10,925 bases of DNA from Pseudomonadota bacterium (GCA_023388675.1 JAEWFU010000415.1:1-10925); one strand, 5' to 3'. Counted from the first letter of the stretch, positions 1-7,982 are shown. Notes: generated by a model not told the origin, from the letters alone. A program made the numbers and translations.

Positions 1-1
1 G

Positions 2-2275
2 TTCATCGGCGGCCAATGGAAGAAGGCTGCGAGCGGCAAGACCTTCGACACTGCCGAACCCGCCACCGGCAAACATCTGACGAGCCTGGCCGAGGCGGGG
101 CATGACGACATCGACGCGGCCGTGGCGGCCGCCCGCAAGGCGCTGCCGAAGTGGCAGGCCGCTTCCGGCTATGAGCGCGCGCGCGTGCTCTACGCCATCG
201 GCCGCGCCATGCAGCGCCATGCGCGGCTTTTCGCGGTGCTGGAATCGCTCGACAACGGCAAGCCGATCCGCGAAAGCCGCGACATCGACGTCCCGCTGGC
301 GGTCCGCCACTTCATCCATCATGCCGGCTGGGCGCAGTCGCTGGGCAAGGAGTTCCCGGGCCATGCAGCGGTCGGTGTTGCCGGCCAGATCATCCCGTGG
401 AATTTCCCGTTGCTGATGCTCGCCTGGAAGATCGCACCGGCGCTCGCCGCGGGCTGCACGGTGGTGCTTAAGCCGGCCGAATTCACGCCGCTTACGGCGG
501 TGCTGTTCGCCGAAATCTGCGAGAAAGCCGGCGTGCCTAAGGGTGTCGTCAACATCGTTCACGGCGGCCCGGAAGCGGGCGCGGCAATCGTCAATCACCC
601 CGACATCGACAAGATCGCCTTCACCGGCTCGTCCGAGGTCGGCAAGATCATCCGCAAGGCAACCGCCGGTTCGGGCAAGAAACTGTCGCTGGAACTGGGC
701 GGCAAGTCGGCCTTCGTCGTGTTCGAGGATGCCGATCTGGATTCCGCGGTGGAAGGCCTCGTCGATGGTATCTGGTTCAACCAGGGCCAGGTCTGCTGCG
801 CCGGGTCGCGGCTGCTGGTGCAGGAAGGCGTCGCCGACGCCTTCCTCGCCAAGGTGCGCGCGCGCATGGAGAAGCTGCGGCTCGGTGATCCGCTCGACAA
901 GAACACCGACATCGGCCCCCTGGTCGACCGGACCCAGCTCGAGCGCGTACGCGGCCTCGTCGCCGAGGGCGAAAAGCAGGGCGCGCAATGCTGGCAGCCG
1001 GCTGGCGAGGTGCCAGCGACCGGCTGGTATCACCTGCCGGTGCTCGCCACCAACGTAGCCCCCGCCAACATCCTCGCCCAGGAGGAGGTGTTCGGCCCGG
1101 TTCTGGCGACGATGACCTTCCGCAACACGGAAGAAGCGATCGAGCTCGCCAACAACACCCGCTACGGGCTGGCCGCTTCCGTGTGGAGCGAAAACGTCAA
1201 TCTCGCGCTGCATGTCGCGCCGCAGCTCAAGGCCGGCGTGGTGTGGATCAACGGCACCAACATGTTCGACGCCGCCTGCGGCTTCGGCGGCTACCGCGAA
1301 AGCGGATTCGGGCGCGAGGGCGGACGCGAGGGAATGGTCGAGTATCTCGCCCTGCCAAAGGCCAAAAGCCAGCCGCTCAAGGCGTATGAAGCGCCGGGCG
1401 GCACCTCGGAACGCTCCGACGGCGACGGCTCCTTCATCGACCGCACGCCGAAGCTCTTCATCGGCGGCAAGCAGACGCGTCCGGACGGCAACTACTCCAT
1501 GGCCGTTCATGACGCCAAGGGCCGCCATGCCGGCGAGGTCGGGCTAGGCAGCCGCAAGGACATCCGCGACGCCGTCAGCGCCGCGCGCGCTGCCAAGGGG
1601 TGGGCGGGTACCACGGCCTACAATCGTGCGCAGGTGCTCTACTTCCTCGCCGAGAATCTTGCAGTCCGCACCGACGAGTTCGCCGCGCGCATCGCAAACC
1701 TCACCGGCGCATCGGCGAAGGCGGCGCGCGCAGAGGTCGACGCCTCGATCGAACGCCTGTTCGAAGCCGCCGGCATGGCCGACAAGTTCGAAGGCACGGT
1801 GCACAATCCCCCTGCCCGCGCCGTCACGCTGGCGCTTCACGAGCCGGTCGGCGTCATCGGCATCGTCGCGCCCGACGAGCAACCGCTGCTCGGCCTGGTC
1901 GCGATGCTGGCGCCGGCGCTGGCGATGGGCAACAGTGTCGTCGCCGTGCCTTCCGCACGCTGGCCGTTGGTCGCCACCGACCTCTATCAGGTGCTGGAGA
2001 CCTCCGACATTCCCGCAGGCGCGGTCAACATCGTCACCGGCCGAACCGGCGAACTCGCAAGCGTGCTGGCCAGGCACGACGACGTCGACGGTCTCTGGCT
2101 CGTCGCCGATGCGGCCACCTGCAAGGCCGCTGAGCTGGAGTCGACCGGCAACCTGAAACGCGTCTGGACCTCCAACGGCAACGCCATCGACTGGAACGGC
2201 GAAGCGGGATCGCTCACGCCATTCCTCCGCCGGGCCGTAGAGGTCAAGAACGTCTGGGTGCCCTACGGCGACTGA
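2..2275 (+). CDS. ALDH16-type two-domain aldehyde dehydrogenase, 5' end outside the window
   Basis: NAD(P)-dependent oxidation of an aldehyde to its acid; the substrate cannot be read from sequence. The frame is open from base 2, so the gene begins upstream; 757 codons are present before TGA. The first domain (about 2-1400) has the Rossmann motif IPWNFP with the conserved Asn at 401-403, the general-base Glu in ELGGK at 692-694, and the nucleophile Cys in GQVCCAG at 794-796. A second ALDH-like domain follows (about 1435-2275). It begins with a fresh FIGG-type N-terminus and keeps GVIGIVAP and PAGAVNIVTG, but has no ELGGK and no catalytic-Cys motif. One active plus one degenerate domain is the known architecture of the ALDH16 family, whose bacterial members are catalytically active. 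Total length (about 760-800 aa) fits. No stop or shift separates the domains, so this is a genuine fusion. The family is confident; the physiological role is open. Confidence 0.93.
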   Translation, partial: FIGGQWKKAASGKTFDTAEPATGKHLTSLAEAGHDDIDAAVAAARKALPKWQAASGYERARVLYAIGRAMQRHARLFAVLESLDNGKPIRESRDIDVPLAVRHFIHHAGWAQSLGKEFPGHAAVGVAGQIIPWNFPLLMLAWKIAPALAAGCTVVLKPAEFTPLTAVLFAEICEKAGVPKGVVNIVHGGPEAGAAIVNHPDIDKIAFTGSSEVGKIIRKATAGSGKKLSLELGGKSAFVVFEDADLDSAVEGLVDGIWFNQGQVCCAGSRLLVQEGVADAFLAKVRARMEKLRLGDPLDKNTDIGPLVDRTQLERVRGLVAEGEKQGAQCWQPAGEVPATGWYHLPVLATNVAPANILAQEEVFGPVLATMTFRNTEEAIELANNTRYGLAASVWSENVNLALHVAPQLKAGVVWINGTNMFDAACGFGGYRESGFGREGGREGMVEYLALPKAKSQPLKAYEAPGGTSERSDGDGSFIDRTPKLFIGGKQTRPDGNYSMAVHDAKGRHAGEVGLGSRKDIRDAVSAARAAKGWAGTTAYNRAQVLYFLAENLAVRTDEFAARIANLTGASAKAARAEVDASIERLFEAAGMADKFEGTVHNPPARAVTLALHEPVGVIGIVAPDEQPLLGLVAMLAPALAMGNSVVAVPSARWPLVATDLYQVLETSDIPAGAVNIVTGRTGELASVLARHDDVDGLWLVADAATCKAAELESTGNLKRVWTSNGNAIDWNGEAGSLTPFLRRAVEVKNVWVPYGD

Positions 2276-2300
2276 GCCCCATTGAGACTTGATCTGAGGG

Positions 2301-2328
2301 ACCGCCGGCCGGCCCCTTGGCCGGCGGT
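2301..2328. terminator. GC-rich hairpin between convergent genes
   Basis: A perfect 10-bp stem (ACCGCCGGCC at 2301-2310 paired with 2319-2328) closes an 8-nt loop. It lies 25 bp after the aldehyde dehydrogenase stop and 15 bp after the stop of the opposite-strand gene. Placement between convergent genes suits a bidirectional terminator. The T-tract is poor on both strands (TAATTT on the + side), so it may only help stop or stabilise the transcripts. Confidence 0.6.
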
Positions 2329-2343
2329 AATTTCAGGCGTCTG

Positions 2344-3135
2344 CTATTGATTGGCAGGACTGACGGTGATCTTCAGGTGATCGCCCTCAATGCGCAATTC
2401 CTCGACGCCGGCCCGTTCGGCGTTGAAGACGATCGCCCGCGCGGGCGTCCTGCCCTTGCAGAACATACTGTTACGCTGGGCCAGACCACCGTCTGAAAAG
2501 GTGCCGAGCGCGGACCCAGGAAGACTTCCGGCAACATCTTGCCAGTCGCGCGGCAGTTTCCCGCAGTCGCCGCGTTCGGCATGGATGACCTTGCTTTGGC
2601 CGACCATCATGAACACTTCGGGGTCGTAACGCACCAGCGGTGCGTCGTCCGCAGGACCGCGCCACGGGCGCCACCCCGAAGCCCAGACGTTGCCGATCGC
2701 AAGACCGAGCACGAATATCGCGGCCGCCCCTGCAAGGGTCTTCAGATCGGGTAACGCTGATATCCAGCCTGCCGCCGTCGCAGGCGGCGCATCGCGGGGC
2801 GGAACAACGCTGCGCGGCCCATCGGTAGGGCTGTCCTCCCCGGTCTCGTTCGCCTGCCGATAGAGCACAGTCCAGTGCTCCAGGAGCACGGGATCATCGC
2901 CGATGCCCAGCATCTGCTCCAGTATCCTGAGACTGCGCAGCCGGGGTATGTGCCGGCCCGAGCGCCAGTTGTTCAGGTTTCGCAGTGCCGTGTCATATTC
3001 CTTCTGGCCGCCGTTTCCCGCCGCTTCGCAATATTTGGCGGCAAGCGACGCGGCATCGTGAAACCCCGCCCTGTTGCACAGCTCGTCGAAAAGAACGTGC
3101 CATCGATTGATGCGCGTCAGTTCTTGCATAGTCAT
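2344..3135 (-). CDS. Hypothetical membrane protein with XRE-like N-terminus and paired-Cys C-terminal domain (paralog 2)
   Basis: 263 aa, no family name recognised. Residues about 10-75 look helical and resemble a diverged XRE/Cro-type helix-turn-helix: the stretch NNWRSGRHIPRLRSL followed by ILEQMLGI has the usual 'W.sGr..P...sL..L...L.i' pattern. A Pro-rich linker (about 103-125) leads to one hydrophobic segment (about 133-152), then a C-terminal domain of about 110 aa. That domain contains SKVIH, Cys191, LGTFSDGGLA, Cys226 and a closing GVEELRIEGDHLKI. The same layout and motifs occur in the gene just upstream, so the two are paralogs. The ATG at 3135 follows an AGGGGG ribosome site at 7 nt and lies 3 bp after the upstream stop, implying one transcript and coupled translation. 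A cytoplasmic DNA-binding head with a periplasmic disulfide sensor (ToxR/CadC-like logic) is inference; it could equally be a structural membrane protein. Confidence 0.85.
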   Translation of the reverse strand: MTMQELTRINRWHVLFDELCNRAGFHDAASLAAKYCEAAGNGGQKEYDTALRNLNNWRSGRHIPRLRSLRILEQMLGIGDDPVLLEHWTVLYRQANETGEDSPTDGPRSVVPPRDAPPATAAGWISALPDLKTLAGAAAIFVLGLAIGNVWASGWRPWRGPADDAPLVRYDPEVFMMVGQSKVIHAERGDCGKLPRDWQDVAGSLPGSALGTFSDGGLAQRNSMFCKGRTPARAIVFNAERAGVEELRIEGDHLKITVSPANQ

Positions 3136-3138
3136 ATC

Positions 3139-3909
3139 CTAACCCCCTGGTGCACTTCCGGTGTCTGCCTCGACCACGTCGATCTTCATGAAATCGCCAA
3201 GCAGCCGGATCTCTTCGATTCCGATGCCGGTGCCCGTGAACATGACGGCGCGAACGACCATTTCCTTGCCGCAGTCGTTGACCATCTTGCGCGCCAGCCC
3301 GCCGTCGGCAAACGTCCCCAGCGGCGTCGACGGTACCCGCGGGACGATCTGCTCCCAGCCGGGCGGCGGCCCGTCGCAATCCAGAAAATCCCCATGGATG
3401 AGCTTGCTCGAGCCCAGCGAGACGCGGACATAGGCATTGTAGTTGACCGGAGGCAGATCGGCCGGCGGCGGCTGGTTTCCGCTTGTGATCGTCGCTATGG
3501 CAAGGCCCGCCCCCAGAACCGGCAAAGAGCCGATTATGCCCCAGCGGCGCAATCCGGTTTCCGACCACCACGGGGCCGGTGCCGGCGCAGCACCGCCCCC
3601 ATCGTCCCGATACCCGGCCGTCCTGGCTGCGTGATAGAGCACATTCCAGTGCCGTTGAAGGGCCGGATCCCGGCTCACCTCGAGCATATCGGACAGAATG
3701 AAGAAACTGCCGCGCCGCGGAACCCGTTTTCCGTTCCGCCAGCTTCTCAGCTTGGTCTTGGCGCCCTCGAAATCTTCCTGTCTCGTCCTGTTCGTGCGGG
3801 CGCAGAGCTTGCTCGCCAGATCAGCGTTGTCATAATAGCCGGCATTGTTGCAGACGACATCGAAAAGCTCGTGCCACGTCCTGTATTCGCGCCAGCGATC
3901 CAGGTTCAT
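3139..3909 (-). CDS. Hypothetical membrane protein with XRE-like N-terminus and paired-Cys C-terminal domain (paralog 1)
   Basis: 256 aa, first gene of the pair. The N-terminal region contains WHELFDVVCNNAG, then LRSWRNGKRVPRRGSF and ILSDMLEV, matching paralog 2 position for position. The linker (about 102-118) is rich in Gly, Ala and Pro. One membrane segment spans about 124-143. The outer domain holds SKLIHGDFLDCDG (Cys178), LGTFADGGLARKM, Cys213 and GIEEIRLLGDFMKIDVV. The two cysteines are 35 residues apart, exactly as in the paralog (191/226), which suggests a disulfide. The frame stays open upstream to 4209, but the ATG at 3909 is chosen because it places the conserved Trp at residue 12 in both proteins; the ribosome site there (GGGGAC) is only moderate. 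Function is unknown. The gene is divergent from the glutathione-transferase gene across a 277-bp spacer. Confidence 0.85.
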   Translation of the reverse strand: MNLDRWREYRTWHELFDVVCNNAGYYDNADLASKLCARTNRTRQEDFEGAKTKLRSWRNGKRVPRRGSFFILSDMLEVSRDPALQRHWNVLYHAARTAGYRDDGGGAAPAPAPWWSETGLRRWGIIGSLPVLGAGLAIATITSGNQPPPADLPPVNYNAYVRVSLGSSKLIHGDFLDCDGPPPGWEQIVPRVPSTPLGTFADGGLARKMVNDCGKEMVVRAVMFTGTGIGIEEIRLLGDFMKIDVVEADTGSAPGG

Positions 3910-3984
3910 CGCCAGAAGTCCCCACCACGATTGGAAGTCAATTTTTCCGAAACTGTAGGAAATCGCAACCGGGCCCTTGTTCCA

Positions 3985-4005
3985 TTTTTCCGGTTTTTCC
4001 GGAAA
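3985..4005. repeat. Tandem 9-mer TTTTTCCGG x2 with overlapping palindrome
   Basis: TTTTTCCGG occurs twice back to back (3985-3993 and 3994-4002). The second copy runs into AAA, making a 10-bp palindrome TTTCCGGAAA at 3996-4005. The repeat lies 76 bp upstream of the membrane-protein operon start and about 180 bp upstream of the divergent GTG at 4187. It is an unusual AT-containing stretch in GC-rich DNA. Position and symmetry are compatible with an operator, but no matching regulator is known to me. The rest of the 3910-4186 spacer shows no convincing promoter or RNA. Confidence 0.4.
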
Positions 4006-4186
4006 TCGCCGGCTTTTGCGCATGGCTTCCGAAGGCGGAGAGGAGGCAGGCAGTCTGCAAGGCGCGGCCGATGACCGACGGCGATATCCAACGCGGTCCG
4101 GCAGCATCTTTTCGGTGAAAGCTGTGCCATATTGCGCGCTGCCGCAGCCGGCCGAAGGCAAAGCGGACCAGGCACCGAGGGGAACC

Positions 4187-4837
4187 GTGACCGAAATCGT
4201 CCTGCACAACTACTTCCGTTCGTCGACCTCCTACAGGGTCCGCATCGCGCTCAACATGAAGGGGCTCGACTACACCTACGTCGCGCATCATCTGCGCCAC
4301 GGCGGCAATCGCGCGCCCGAATATCTTGCGGTCAATCCGCAAGGGCTCGTGCCCGCGCTGGTGTGGAGCGACGGAACGATGATCGCCCAGTCGCTTGCGA
4401 TCATCGAGTTTCTCGACGAGATGCAGCCCGACCCGCCGCTCCTGCCCGCAGATCCTCATGGCCGGGCACGGGTGCGTATGCTGTCACAGATGATTGGTTG
4501 CGACACCCATCCGGTGAACAATCTGCGCGTGCTGAATGCGCTGCGCAGCCGCTATGGCGCGGACGACGCCGAGATCGCCTCGTGGTTCAGGCACTGGGTG
4601 AACGAAACCTTCGAACCGCTTGAGAAGATTCTCTCCGAAAGCCCACAAACAGGAACGTTCTGCTACGGCGCGACGCCGGGCATGGCAGACATCTGCCTGG
4701 TTGCGCAGGTCGCCAACAATGCGCGCTTCAACGTCGACATGTCCGCCTATCCGACGATCGCGCGCATCCGCGATGCGTGCATGGCGCTACCTGCCTTCGA
4801 GGAAGCCGCACCCGCGCACCAGCCGGACGCCGAATAA
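4187..4837 (+). CDS. maiA: Zeta-class glutathione S-transferase / maleylacetoacetate isomerase
   Basis: 216 aa cytoplasmic enzyme. The family isomerises maleylacetoacetate to fumarylacetoacetate with glutathione in tyrosine/homogentisate breakdown; some members act on maleylpyruvate. The zeta signature SSTSYRVRIALNMKG near the N-terminus carries the catalytic Ser region. NPQGLVPALV and the QSLAIIEFLDE glutathione-binding stretch follow. The C-terminal helical domain has the typical NNLRVLNAL, GMADICLVAQVANNARF and a terminal APAHQPDAE. The GTG at 4187 is chosen because it follows GAGGGG at 4177-4182 and gives the normal family length; the open frame extends upstream to 3977 without family similarity. 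The usual partner, fumarylacetoacetase, is not nearby. The stop lies 8 bp from the stop of the convergent hydratase gene. The family is secure; choosing maleylacetoacetate over maleylpyruvate is likely but not proven. Confidence 0.9.
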   Translation: MTEIVLHNYFRSSTSYRVRIALNMKGLDYTYVAHHLRHGGNRAPEYLAVNPQGLVPALVWSDGTMIAQSLAIIEFLDEMQPDPPLLPADPHGRARVRMLSQMIGCDTHPVNNLRVLNALRSRYGADDAEIASWFRHWVNETFEPLEKILSESPQTGTFCYGATPGMADICLVAQVANNARFNVDMSAYPTIARIRDACMALPAFEEAAPAHQPDAE

Positions 4838-4845
4838 TTCTGGCT

Positions 4846-5316
4846 TCAGCCTTCGGTGAGCAGAAGCAGCAGCGTTTCGGCCACGAAGGCCGGCCGTTCC
4901 TCGCCTTCGATCTCCATCGTGCTTGCGGATTTCATGAGGTGCTGGCCAGGCGCCTTCTCCTCCAGCGAAATCAGCGTCGAGCGCAGCCGTACCCGCGCGC
5001 CTGCTTTCACCGGAGCCAGGAAGCGCAGCCGGTCGAGCCCGTAATTGATCGCGACCGATACACCCTGCGGCTGGGTTCCGATCTCGGCTGCAAGCGCCGG
5101 GATCAACGACAGGGTCAGGAAGCCGTGGGCGATCGGCGCGTGATAGGGGCTTTCCGCGCGGGCGCGCTCGACATCGACGTGGATCCACTGGTCGTCGCGC
5201 GTGGTCTTGGCGAAGCTGTCGATCATCGACTGGTCGACCTCGATCCAGCTCGACACGCCAAGTTCCTTGCCGACCTTCGATTCGAGGTCGGCAAATGTCA
5301 GTTGATTGTCCGCCAA
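4846..5316 (-). CDS. MaoC/NodN-like hot-dog-fold dehydratase
   Basis: 156 aa single hot-dog domain. The family hydrates enoyl-CoA thioesters or dehydrates (R)-3-hydroxyacyl-CoA; NodN-like members have less certain substrates. The hydratase motif is visible as DDQWIHVDVERA followed by SPYHAPIAHGFLTLSL, including the Asp and His expected at the active site. The later YGLDRLRFLAPVKAGARVRLR is typical of the fold. I prefer the TTG at 5316: it follows GGAAGGA (5323-5329) at 6 nt, begins just before the conserved LTFADLESKVGKELG and lies beyond the stop of the upstream oxidase gene. A GTG at 5352 would add 12 residues, overlap that gene by 19 bp and has a weak ribosome site. Likely cotranscribed with the upstream oxidase. 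The exact substrate is unknown. Confidence 0.88.
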   Translation of the reverse strand: MADNQLTFADLESKVGKELGVSSWIEVDQSMIDSFAKTTRDDQWIHVDVERARAESPYHAPIAHGFLTLSLIPALAAEIGTQPQGVSVAINYGLDRLRFLAPVKAGARVRLRSTLISLEEKAPGQHLMKSASTMEIEGEERPAFVAETLLLLLTEG

Positions 5317-5333
5317 GTTCAGTCCTTCCGGCT

Positions 5334-6606
5334 TCAAGTCTCGATCAGGCACCGTCTATCGAGATCCGCCGCGCGCGTCAGGCCGCACAGCGCCAGCGTC
5401 AGGTCGAACTCGGCAACGATGTTGCGGATGACCTCGCACACGCCGTCCTCGCCCGCAAGCGCGAGGCCGTAGACGTAGGGCCGGCCAAGCAGCACCGCAC
5501 ACGCGCCGAGCGCAAGCGCCTTGGCAATGTCGGCGCCGGACCGCACACCCGAATCGAGCAGCACCGGCATCGTGCCGGCCGCCGCCACTACCGTCGGCAG
5601 CATGTCGAGGGTAGCCGCTTCGCCATCGACCTGCCGGCCTCCGTGATTCGACACGATGATGCCGTCGACGCCATGCTTGACGGCGAGCGCCGCATCGTCG
5701 GGACGGCGCAGGCCCTTGAGCAGGATCGGCAGCTTCGTTATCTCGCGCAGGCGCGCAATGTCGGACCAGTTGAGGTCGGGACGCGAATAGGTGGCGGTAA
5801 AATGCGCGACCGCGGCGCGCATCTGCTGCATGGTCAGCCCATACTCGCGCCCCTTGCGCAGCAGGCTCAGCGCGGTGCTCAGGATGCCCGCTCCCCTTGG
5901 CCGGAAGCCGGTTTCGGGTGGGCTTGCCGGTATCTTCGTCCGGAACACCGGATCGCTGAGATATTGCGCCAGCCCCAGCCCGCGCAGGAACGGCAGATAG
6001 GCAAGGTCGAGATCGCGCGGCCGCCAGCCCAGCAGCGTCGTGTCGAGCGTCACGACGATCGCTTCGCAACCGCAATTTTCCGCGCGCGAGACCAGCGAAC
6101 GCACGACCTCGTCATCGCTGGACCAGTAGAGCTGGAACCAGCGCGGCGCATCGCCCATTTCCGCCGCACAGTCTTCCATCGCGACCGACGCCTGATTGGA
6201 AAAGACGTACCCTATGCCTTCGCGCGCGGCTGCCCTGGCGACTGCGCGATCGGCCAGTGTATGCGCCATCTCCAGCACGCCTATCGGGGCAAGCAGAACG
6301 GGTGCGCGATGCGTTCGGCCGAACAGTTCCACCGAGAGATCGCGTGTGGAGACGTCGTTGAGAACACGCGGGGACAGATGCCGGCGTTCGAAGGCCGCCC
6401 GATTGTCTGCCATCGTATGCTCGCTGCCCGCTCCACCGATGATGTAGGCGGCCGCCTCGCGCCGCATCCGTCTCGCCGCGCGTCGCTCGAGCGCATCCGG
6501 CGCGAGGCACCAGCGGCCGCTTGCCTCCGGCTCCGGTGACGTAGATTTCAGTCTGCCGCAGGCGTCCGGGTTGTGGCGGCACCGCGCCGTCAGCACGATC
6601 AGGCAT
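5334..6606 (-). CDS. FMN-dependent alpha-hydroxy-acid oxidase (lactate 2-monooxygenase-like), apparently frameshifted near codon 35
   Basis: The family oxidises L-2-hydroxy acids with FMN. Motifs close to lactate 2-monooxygenase are [29 protein letters not shown], the FMN lysine in LLKG, the catalytic His and Arg in SNHGGRQ (His codon 5643-5645), DSGVRSGAD and LLGRPYVYG. The expected N-terminus is in another frame. An ATG at 6606 behind a perfect GGGGAGG (6612-6618, 5-nt spacing) encodes 34 residues including [18 protein letters not shown], matching the family start. Family sequence then resumes one frame over at 6503 with [13 protein letters not shown] and [15 protein letters not shown]. One extra base (or two missing) around 6501-6508 would join them into about 423 aa, the usual size. 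Either the gene is broken or the assembly has an indel there. The uninterrupted long frame starting at 6680 is not the real N-terminus: it is family-unlike before 6503 and overlaps the upstream gene. Gene order suggests cotranscription with the DUF445 gene upstream and the MaoC gene downstream. Confidence 0.85.
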
Positions 6607-6611
6607 GAATT

Positions 6612-6618
6612 CCTCCCC
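6612..6618 (-). promoter_or_regulatory. Strong Shine-Dalgarno site that fixes the oxidase start
   Basis: On the minus strand GGGGAGG stands 5 nt before the ATG at 6606. This is the strongest ribosome site in the window. It belongs to the frame encoding the N-terminal 34 residues, not to the frame of the main oxidase body, and so supports the frameshift reading. Confidence 0.75.
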
Positions 6619-6676
6619 GCTCTCGGCGGCACCTGTGATACCGCCATGGCGAGTGTAGAGTGGCCGGCCACGCGCT

Positions 6677-7975
6677 TCAATTGTGGAAGATGAGCCTTTC
6701 GCCGACATGTAGGGCAAGCCCCGCCAGCCCGCCGATCAGCATGCCGTTGAAGCGGATATATTGCAGGTCGCGGCCGATATTGATCTCCACCAGCCGGGTG
6801 AGTTGCAGAATGTCCCAGCGCCGCACCTGATCCGCGATGAAGGTGGATACGCCGCTCTTCTGGTTCTCGACGAAGGAGGCGAGCGCCATGACGAAGCCCT
6901 GGTTCATGTCGGCGCGAATTTCCGGCTCGTCCCCGAGCTGGCGACCGACCTGCACGAACATGTCCGCCAGATGCCGGCGCACGGTAGACTGCTCGGAGGC
7001 CAGATCCCGTTCGACGAACGAACGCAGGCTGGTCAGGAAATCACCGGCAAGCCCCCGCAGTTCGGGCCGGGCGAGCAGGTCGTGCTTGAGCTGTTCGGCG
7101 CGCGCCGCATAAGCGGGCGATGTACGCAGGTCGTCGATGAAGCCCGTGACGAAGCGGTCGAACTCGCGCCGCATCGGATGTTCGGGGTCGGCCTCCACCT
7201 CGGCGATGAGCGTGCCGGCCGATGCGACGATCTTCTTGAGAAGGTAAGCGTCAGCCTTGAACAGATTGGCGACGCTGGGCAATTCCTGCCTGATCTTGTC
7301 CCGGATCGCGGCCAGCGCTTCTTCATCCGACAGCAGCCGCCCGAAGACGCGAAGCAGCTCGTCGAAAAGCTGCTGGTGGCGCCGGTCGGCCGTGAAGGCC
7401 GTCAGCAGGTCTGCCGCCAACGGCGCAACCTGCAATTTTTCGATCTGCTCGGTGACGCGCTTGACGACGAAATCCCGCATCCCCGACCCTTCGATAGCCA
7501 CGAGCGCCTGCGGCACGAGCCTTGCGACGAACCGGGAGAGACCGGCGGACCGCCTGCGGTCGGAAAGCCACTCGGAGACAAGAAGCGCGAAATCCACTTC
7601 CTGAAGCTTTTCGCGCACCGGACCGGGTGCGAGGAAATTGACCTCGATGAACCGACCGAGATTGTCGGCGATGCGATCCTTGTTGGCGGGAATGATCGCG
7701 GTGTGCGGGATCGGCAGGCCCAGCGGGCGGCGGAACAGCGCAACGACGGCGTACCAGTCGGCAAGCCCGCCGATCGCGGCTGCTTCGGCAAAGGCTGCGA
7801 CGTAAGCGAACGCCGGGTAGCTGTCCTGCAACGCCCTCGCGCCGAGAAACACCGCGACGCAGGCAACCAGCGCGGCCGTGGCCACCGCCTTGGTCCGCCT
7901 GAGGGCCGCAAGCTTGGCGCCGTCTTCGGCTGATTGCGCCACTTCGTGCCCGACCGTTTGCGATGGAGCCGCCAT
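6677..7975 (-). CDS. DUF445 family inner-membrane protein (YjiN-like)
   Basis: 432 aa. The N-terminal part is hydrophobic: one membrane segment at about 28-46, then about 53-81, running into the DUF445 hallmark [21 protein letters not shown] followed by [22 protein letters not shown]. The middle is a long, charged, mostly helical region (about 110-405) with repeated amphipathic stretches, likely coiled or elongated. A final hydrophobic stretch [16 protein letters not shown] at the C-terminus probably returns to the membrane. The ATG at 7975 follows GAGAGG at 7 nt. The family is widespread but its biochemical role is not established; I assign none. It lies 70 bp upstream of the oxidase start and is probably in the same transcript. 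Length and ends look complete. Confidence 0.92.
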   Translation of the reverse strand: MAAPSQTVGHEVAQSAEDGAKLAALRRTKAVATAALVACVAVFLGARALQDSYPAFAYVAAFAEAAAIGGLADWYAVVALFRRPLGLPIPHTAIIPANKDRIADNLGRFIEVNFLAPGPVREKLQEVDFALLVSEWLSDRRRSAGLSRFVARLVPQALVAIEGSGMRDFVVKRVTEQIEKLQVAPLAADLLTAFTADRRHQQLFDELLRVFGRLLSDEEALAAIRDKIRQELPSVANLFKADAYLLKKIVASAGTLIAEVEADPEHPMRREFDRFVTGFIDDLRTSPAYAARAEQLKHDLLARPELRGLAGDFLTSLRSFVERDLASEQSTVRRHLADMFVQVGRQLGDEPEIRADMNQGFVMALASFVENQKSGVSTFIADQVRRWDILQLTRLVEINIGRDLQYIRFNGMLIGGLAGLALHVGERLIFHN

Positions 7976-7982
7976 GGGCTGT

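Noticed and set aside
1435..2275. Second half of the aldehyde dehydrogenase as a separate gene or gene remnant
   Set aside because: The frame is continuous with no ribosome site at the junction, and the active-plus-degenerate layout is the normal ALDH16 architecture.
2875..4074. Long + strand open frame (399 codons) opposite the paralogous membrane-protein genes
   Set aside because: It is antisense to two genes that share conserved motifs in the same order. Its own translation is rich in Arg, Pro and Ala with no domain, as expected for a GC-rich shadow frame.
5295..6539. Long + strand open frame (414 codons) opposite the oxidase gene
   Set aside because: The opposite strand carries clear FMN-oxidase motifs; this frame gives low-complexity Arg/His-rich sequence without recognisable domains.
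6660..6671. 12-bp palindrome GTGGCCGGCCAC between the DUF445 and oxidase genes
   Set aside because: Short GC palindromes without loop or T-tract are common by chance in this composition; it cannot form a useful terminator hairpin.
6607..6680. Start of the oxidase at 6680 in the main frame
   Set aside because: The encoded residues before 6503 do not resemble the family, the start overlaps the DUF445 stop, and the strong ribosome site serves the other frame at 6606.
6761..7933. Long + strand open frame (390 codons) opposite the DUF445 gene
   Set aside because: The minus-strand product has the DUF445 hallmark and a good ribosome site; the + strand frame has neither.
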